34,146 bases of DNA, from positions 1-34,146 of IMG/VR virus record IMGVR_UViG_3300018424_000091; one strand, written 5' to 3'. The stretch comes from a virus. The notes beneath the pieces are model-generated. The model was not told the origin of the DNA. It did not search any database and saw only the letters and a list, made by a program, of their open reading frames with translations. How positions within the stretch are numbered: the stretch's first letter is position 1; each line of letters opens with the position of its first letter. Below are positions 33,494 through 34,146 of the stretch, one piece after another. The position numbers and the translations under genes were made by a program.

Positions 33494-33850
33494 CTACACC
33501 TCAAACCATGTTTGTGTCGGCTCATCCCACTGGTATACAGCGTCATCTTCTGGGCGGATAACAGGAGCTACCCATCTCGCCGTTTCTTCATCTAAGACCC
33601 ATGAGTCAAACGGTTGAGGTGGAATAAATGCATCTCTTGCTGAATCATAGGTGTAATTTTTAGTTGCAAAGTTTTTGCGGAATGATCCGCTTTTACTTGT
33701 CTGAATCCATGTTCCGCCTAATAAATTACGGCAAAACTCTTGACCGAGATTTTCTGATGCATTTCCGTCTGCATCCAATAAAACATCATCGTTGACAACC
33801 AAAACGCGAAGGACAACATTGTCTAAACCGATTTCTGCGAAGTGCGCCAT
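33494..33850 (-). CDS. MAHFA-type marine-phage tail-region protein, copy 2
   Basis: A 118-residue paralog of the protein at 30580, sharing MAHFA, VLVVNDDVL, LGGTWIQTS, FRKNFATKNYTYD, RDAFIPPQPFDSWVLDEE and a Trp-rich end. Its ATG overlaps the stop of a glycine-rich adhesin gene (TAATG), the same arrangement as for copy 1, so the two genes were probably duplicated together. Confidence 0.7.
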   Translation of the reverse strand: MAHFAEIGLDNVVLRVLVVNDDVLLDADGNASENLGQEFCRNLLGGTWIQTSKSGSFRKNFATKNYTYDSARDAFIPPQPFDSWVLDEETARWVAPVIRPEDDAVYQWDEPTQTWFEV

Positions 33851-34146
33851 TAGAATGTAATGCTTCCTGTGCCAGTGAAAGTATAAATATTGTAAGACCC
33901 GTCTGTCGTAGTTGTTGGAGATCCAGTAGTTGAAGCGGCAGTGCTGGTAGTGCGTATGATTACAACCCCATCTGACCCAGAACCTCCATCTCCGTTTTGG
34001 TAAGCACCGCCGCCCCCGCCAGAGCCGTACCCAGTTGCATTTGCTCCATTGCCGTGACTTGCAGTACCACCATTACCGCCGCCACCTGAACCGCCCGAGC
34101 CGGGGGTTGAGTTGGTAGTTCCGCCACCACCGCCACCGCCAGCATA
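33850..34146 (-). CDS. Glycine-rich tail adhesin, copy 2 (partial, 5' end outside the window)
   Basis: The last 98 codons of a gene entering from the right edge. The peptide starts inside polyglycine blocks (YAGGGGGGG, then SGGSGGGGNGG and YGSGGGGGAYQNGDGG), then GVVIIRTTSTAAS and GSPTTTTDGSYNIYTFTGTGS, matching the tail of the adhesin at 30945. The TAA stop at 33850-33852 overlaps the ATG of the MAHFA gene. It is too open-ended for length or role to be fixed. Confidence 0.7.
   Translation of the reverse strand, partial: YAGGGGGGGTTNSTPGSGGSGGGGNGGTASHGNGANATGYGSGGGGGAYQNGDGGSGSDGVVIIRTTSTAASTTGSPTTTTDGSYNIYTFTGTGSITF

Noticed and set aside
20563-34146. A diversity-generating retroelement behind the variable fibre genes
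   Set aside because: No reverse transcriptase and no template/variable repeat pair were seen; the paralog differences look like ordinary divergence.
1-34146. Temperate lifestyle, tRNA genes or an integration site
   Set aside because: No integrase, repressor, tRNA-like cloverleaf or attachment core was recognised in the window. Absence in this part does not exclude them elsewhere.

Overview
The window looks like about 34 kb of a lytic, short-tailed (podovirus) marine bacteriophage. No bacterial housekeeping gene, integrase or repressor is visible. The strongest pointer to lineage is the family A DNA polymerase, which carries a DnaJ-type CxxCxGxG zinc insert. That arrangement is known from the SAR116 phage HMO-2011 and its marine relatives. 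A T7-type endonuclease I, a class I ribonucleotide reductase pair, T7/P22-like tail adaptor and nozzle proteins, and many small tail-associated proteins of kinds I associate with ocean phages agree with this. A marine alphaproteobacterial host is a reasonable inference but is not shown by the sequence.

Layout. Positions 1-8984 (+ strand) hold the DNA replication, recombination and nucleotide module: the polymerase (its exonuclease part probably a separate gene lying mostly off the left edge), a possible ssDNA-binding protein, a Cas4/RecB-like Fe-S nuclease, T7-like Holliday-junction endonuclease I, a DUF3310 protein, NrdA, a zinc-ribbon protein, NrdB, a second PD-(D/E)XK-like nuclease and several small unknowns. 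Most neighbours overlap by ATGA or TAATG, so this is a compact, translationally coupled operon. An intrinsic terminator interrupts it just before nrdB. A second terminator, oriented for the - strand, separates it from the late module.

Positions 9035-34146 (- strand, transcribed right to left) hold the virion and lysis module. From upstream (right) to downstream (left): a large adhesin/tail-fibre block (about 34146-27125) with glycine-rich proteins, a duplicated two-gene cassette and a 1151-residue repeat protein with a cupredoxin-like domain; a small structural protein; a tail adaptor (T7 gp11-like); a tail nozzle (T7 gp12/P22 gp10-like); a repeat-rich tail fibre; two tandem paralogous fibre proteins; a membrane/lysis cluster (coiled-coil membrane proteins, an EF-hand membrane protein, a three-TM holin-like protein); then a set of probable internal virion/ejection proteins ending with a 1652-residue giant.

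Expected genes not seen in the window: terminase, portal, capsid, scaffold, helicase/primase, RNA polymerase and a recognisable endolysin. They are presumably outside, so the window is part of a larger genome. No stretch over 300 bp lacks a gene, no tRNA or CRISPR array was recognised, and I could not identify promoters with confidence.
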